A DNA stretch of 5,155 bases from Chloroflexota bacterium (GTDB taxonomy: Bacteria > Chloroflexota > Dehalococcoidia > GIF9 > AB-539-J10), in assembly GCA_015222295.1 (NCBI GenBank), contig JADFUZ010000146.1:1-5155 (forward strand), given 5' to 3'. Positions within the stretch are counted from its first letter, which is position 1, and every line of letters starts with the position of its first letter. Below, one piece after another: positions 3,867 to 5,155 of the stretch. The notes beneath the pieces were generated by a model. The model made no database searches. It saw nothing but the letters and a program-made list of their open reading frames with translations, and had not been told where the DNA came from. Position numbers and translations under genes: made by a program.

Positions 3867-5155
3867 CTAGTGGACGAATCCCAGCAATCCAGGTATGAAC
3901 AGGGATAGCCCGGGCCAGTACGTGGTGATAATGACCAGGGGGAGCATGCCCACCCACATGAAGAACATCGCCGGCTTCATGTACTCCTCAGGGGGGCTGT
4001 TGCCGATGCGGCCCGCCAGGAACAGCATGGGGGCGGTGGGTGGGGTAACAGTTCCCAACCCCAGGTTGACGCCGACGATGGCGGCGAAATGAAGGGGGTG
4101 GACACCGGCCGCCACCGCGACGGGGTAGAGCACCGCTGCTGCCAGCAGAGTGCCGCTAAGGTCGTCCATCATCATCCCCATTGCCAGCAGTATCACGTTG
4201 AGCAAGAGAAGGGTCACGTAGATGTTGGGTGAAGCGGCCATGACGAACTCCGCCAGTTGTCTGGTTATCCCTTCCACCACCAGGATCTTGCTGGTTATGA
4301 GGATGAAGAAGGTCATGAACAGTATCACGCCGCTGATGACGGCGGCGCTGATAGCGCTGTTCCATATCGTCTTGAGCCCCACGGTCCGGTAGGCGAGGGC
4401 CACCAGGATGGTGTAAGCTACTCCAAGACAGGCGCCCTCTGTCGGAGTTACAATGCCGCCGTAGATGCCCCCCAGAACGATAACCGGCAGGAATAGCACC
4501 GGCAGGGCCTTGTAGGTAGCCACTGCGGTCAGCTTGACGCGTTGCTTTGGGCTGTATGTTTCGGTGCTGACCTTCAGGGGGATCTTTCGGACGGAATATG
4601 CATTCAGGATGGAGTAGTAGATGACCATGACAATCGCGGGCCCTACTGTGGCTGCCCAGCAGGCAGGTATAGAGTTGCCTGACACGATAGCGTAGAAAAT
4701 CATTGGTACGCTGGGAGGAACGAGCTGTCCCAGGATGCCGGCGCAGGCGACCAGCGCCGTCGCGTGCCCTCTGGGGTAACCCTGATCCTGCATTCGGGGT
4801 ATCATGATGGTGCCGATACAGGCTATGGCGGCTGAGTCGGTGCCGGAGATGGAGCCAAAGACTGCGGTGGTAGCAACGGTGATTGTCCCCAACCCGCTCT
4901 TGATTTGACCTACTACGGAGTTGACGAAGTTGATCAGCTTGGTCGCCAGGCCGCTGGCATCCATGACATTGCCCAGCAGGATGAAGAGGGGCCCGGCCAG
5001 CAACACGACCGACCGTATCTTGATGAAGACGGTTGGCACCAGGTAGGAGGGATCGGCGTTGAACCAGACGGTCATCAGGACGGCCAGCGCCCCGAATGCC
5101 AGCGCAATCGGCGTGCCCAGGACAATCAGGACAATGACCATGCCAAAGCCAACTA
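3867..5155 (-). CDS. dctM: TRAP transporter large permease subunit, DctM type (5' end cut by window edge)
   Basis: This is an inner-membrane large subunit of a tripartite ATP-independent periplasmic (TRAP) transporter, which drives solute uptake with an ion gradient, usually sodium, together with a small membrane subunit and a periplasmic binding protein. Numbering from the first in-window ATG (5141), the 424 residues are almost wholly hydrophobic segments. Family motifs are GSISGTDSAA (96-105), GQLVPPSVPMIFYA (138-151), GGIYGGIVTPTEGA (224-237), MDDLSG (325-330) and GTVTPPTAPMLF (363-374). The paired halves, each with a PP hairpin motif, are typical. The frame stays open above 5141 (VGFG) to the edge. 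DctM proteins usually have several more residues before the VLGTPIA helix, so the true start is probably outside the window. The racemase-family genes follow directly on the same strand. The binding protein that would indicate the substrate is not visible. Confidence 0.92.
   Translation of the reverse strand, partial: VGFGMVIVLIVLGTPIALAFGALAVLMTVWFNADPSYLVPTVFIKIRSVVLLAGPLFILLGNVMDASGLATKLINFVNSVVGQIKSGLGTITVATTAVFGSISGTDSAAIACIGTIMIPRMQDQGYPRGHATALVACAGILGQLVPPSVPMIFYAIVSGNSIPACWAATVGPAIVMVIYYSILNAYSVRKIPLKVSTETYSPKQRVKLTAVATYKALPVLFLPVIVLGGIYGGIVTPTEGACLGVAYTILVALAYRTVGLKTIWNSAISAAVISGVILFMTFFILITSKILVVEGITRQLAEFVMAASPNIYVTLLLLNVILLAMGMMMDDLSGTLLAAAVLYPVAVAAGVHPLHFAAIVGVNLGLGTVTPPTAPMLFLAGRIGNSPPEEYMKPAMFFMWVGMLPLVIITTYWPGLSLFIPGLLGFVH

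Noticed and set aside
3867..5141. The ATG at 5141 as the true start of the TRAP permease.
   Set aside because: The frame remains open to the window edge with hydrophobic codons, there is no visible Shine-Dalgarno within the 14 remaining bases, and family members normally have more residues before the first helix.

Overview
The window is a 5.2 kb bacterial chromosomal segment of moderately high G+C, built from amino-acid-type metabolism and transport genes with no mobile element, RNA gene or CRISPR array visible. Nothing in it identifies the organism firmly. TRAP permease genes beside Asp/Glu-racemase-superfamily genes, strong Shine-Dalgarno sites and moderate G+C would fit an environmental anaerobe or metagenomic bacterium, for example Chloroflexota/Dehalococcoidia, but that is a low-confidence guess. 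Layout: (1) 31-1053, minus strand, a fold-type II PLP enzyme of the D-cysteine desulfhydrase / L-cysteate sulfo-lyase / ACC deaminase family, with a GC-rich hairpin just after its stop. (2) 1054-1436, a 383-nt divergent intergenic region with two outward-facing sigma70-like promoters. The minus-strand promoter leaves a roughly 200-nt structured leader on the PLP-enzyme transcript. The plus-strand promoter places the next gene almost leaderless. (3) 1437-1904, plus strand, a YbaK/EbsC-type aminoacyl-tRNA deacylase. (4) 1905-2170, a convergent intergenic region with a long-stem hairpin. (5) 2171-2938 and 3022-3789, minus strand, two adjacent equal-length Asp/Glu-racemase-superfamily paralogs (217/255 identical residues, no gaps), each with both catalytic cysteines. 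(6) 3867-5155, minus strand, a TRAP transporter large permease (DctM type) that runs off the right edge. How they may work together (inference): the TRAP permease, with small permease and binding protein presumably beyond the right edge, would import a small carboxylate or amino-acid-like compound. The two racemase-family enzymes directly downstream would change its stereochemistry or otherwise act at its alpha carbon. The PLP enzyme on the far side of the deacylase gene could eliminate ammonia, sulfide or sulfite from such a compound, but it has its own promoter and is not in the same operon. The most notable signals are the tandem racemase pair, in which each copy seems to keep its own similarly built promoter and leader, and the long structured leader with paired palindromes in front of the PLP-enzyme gene.
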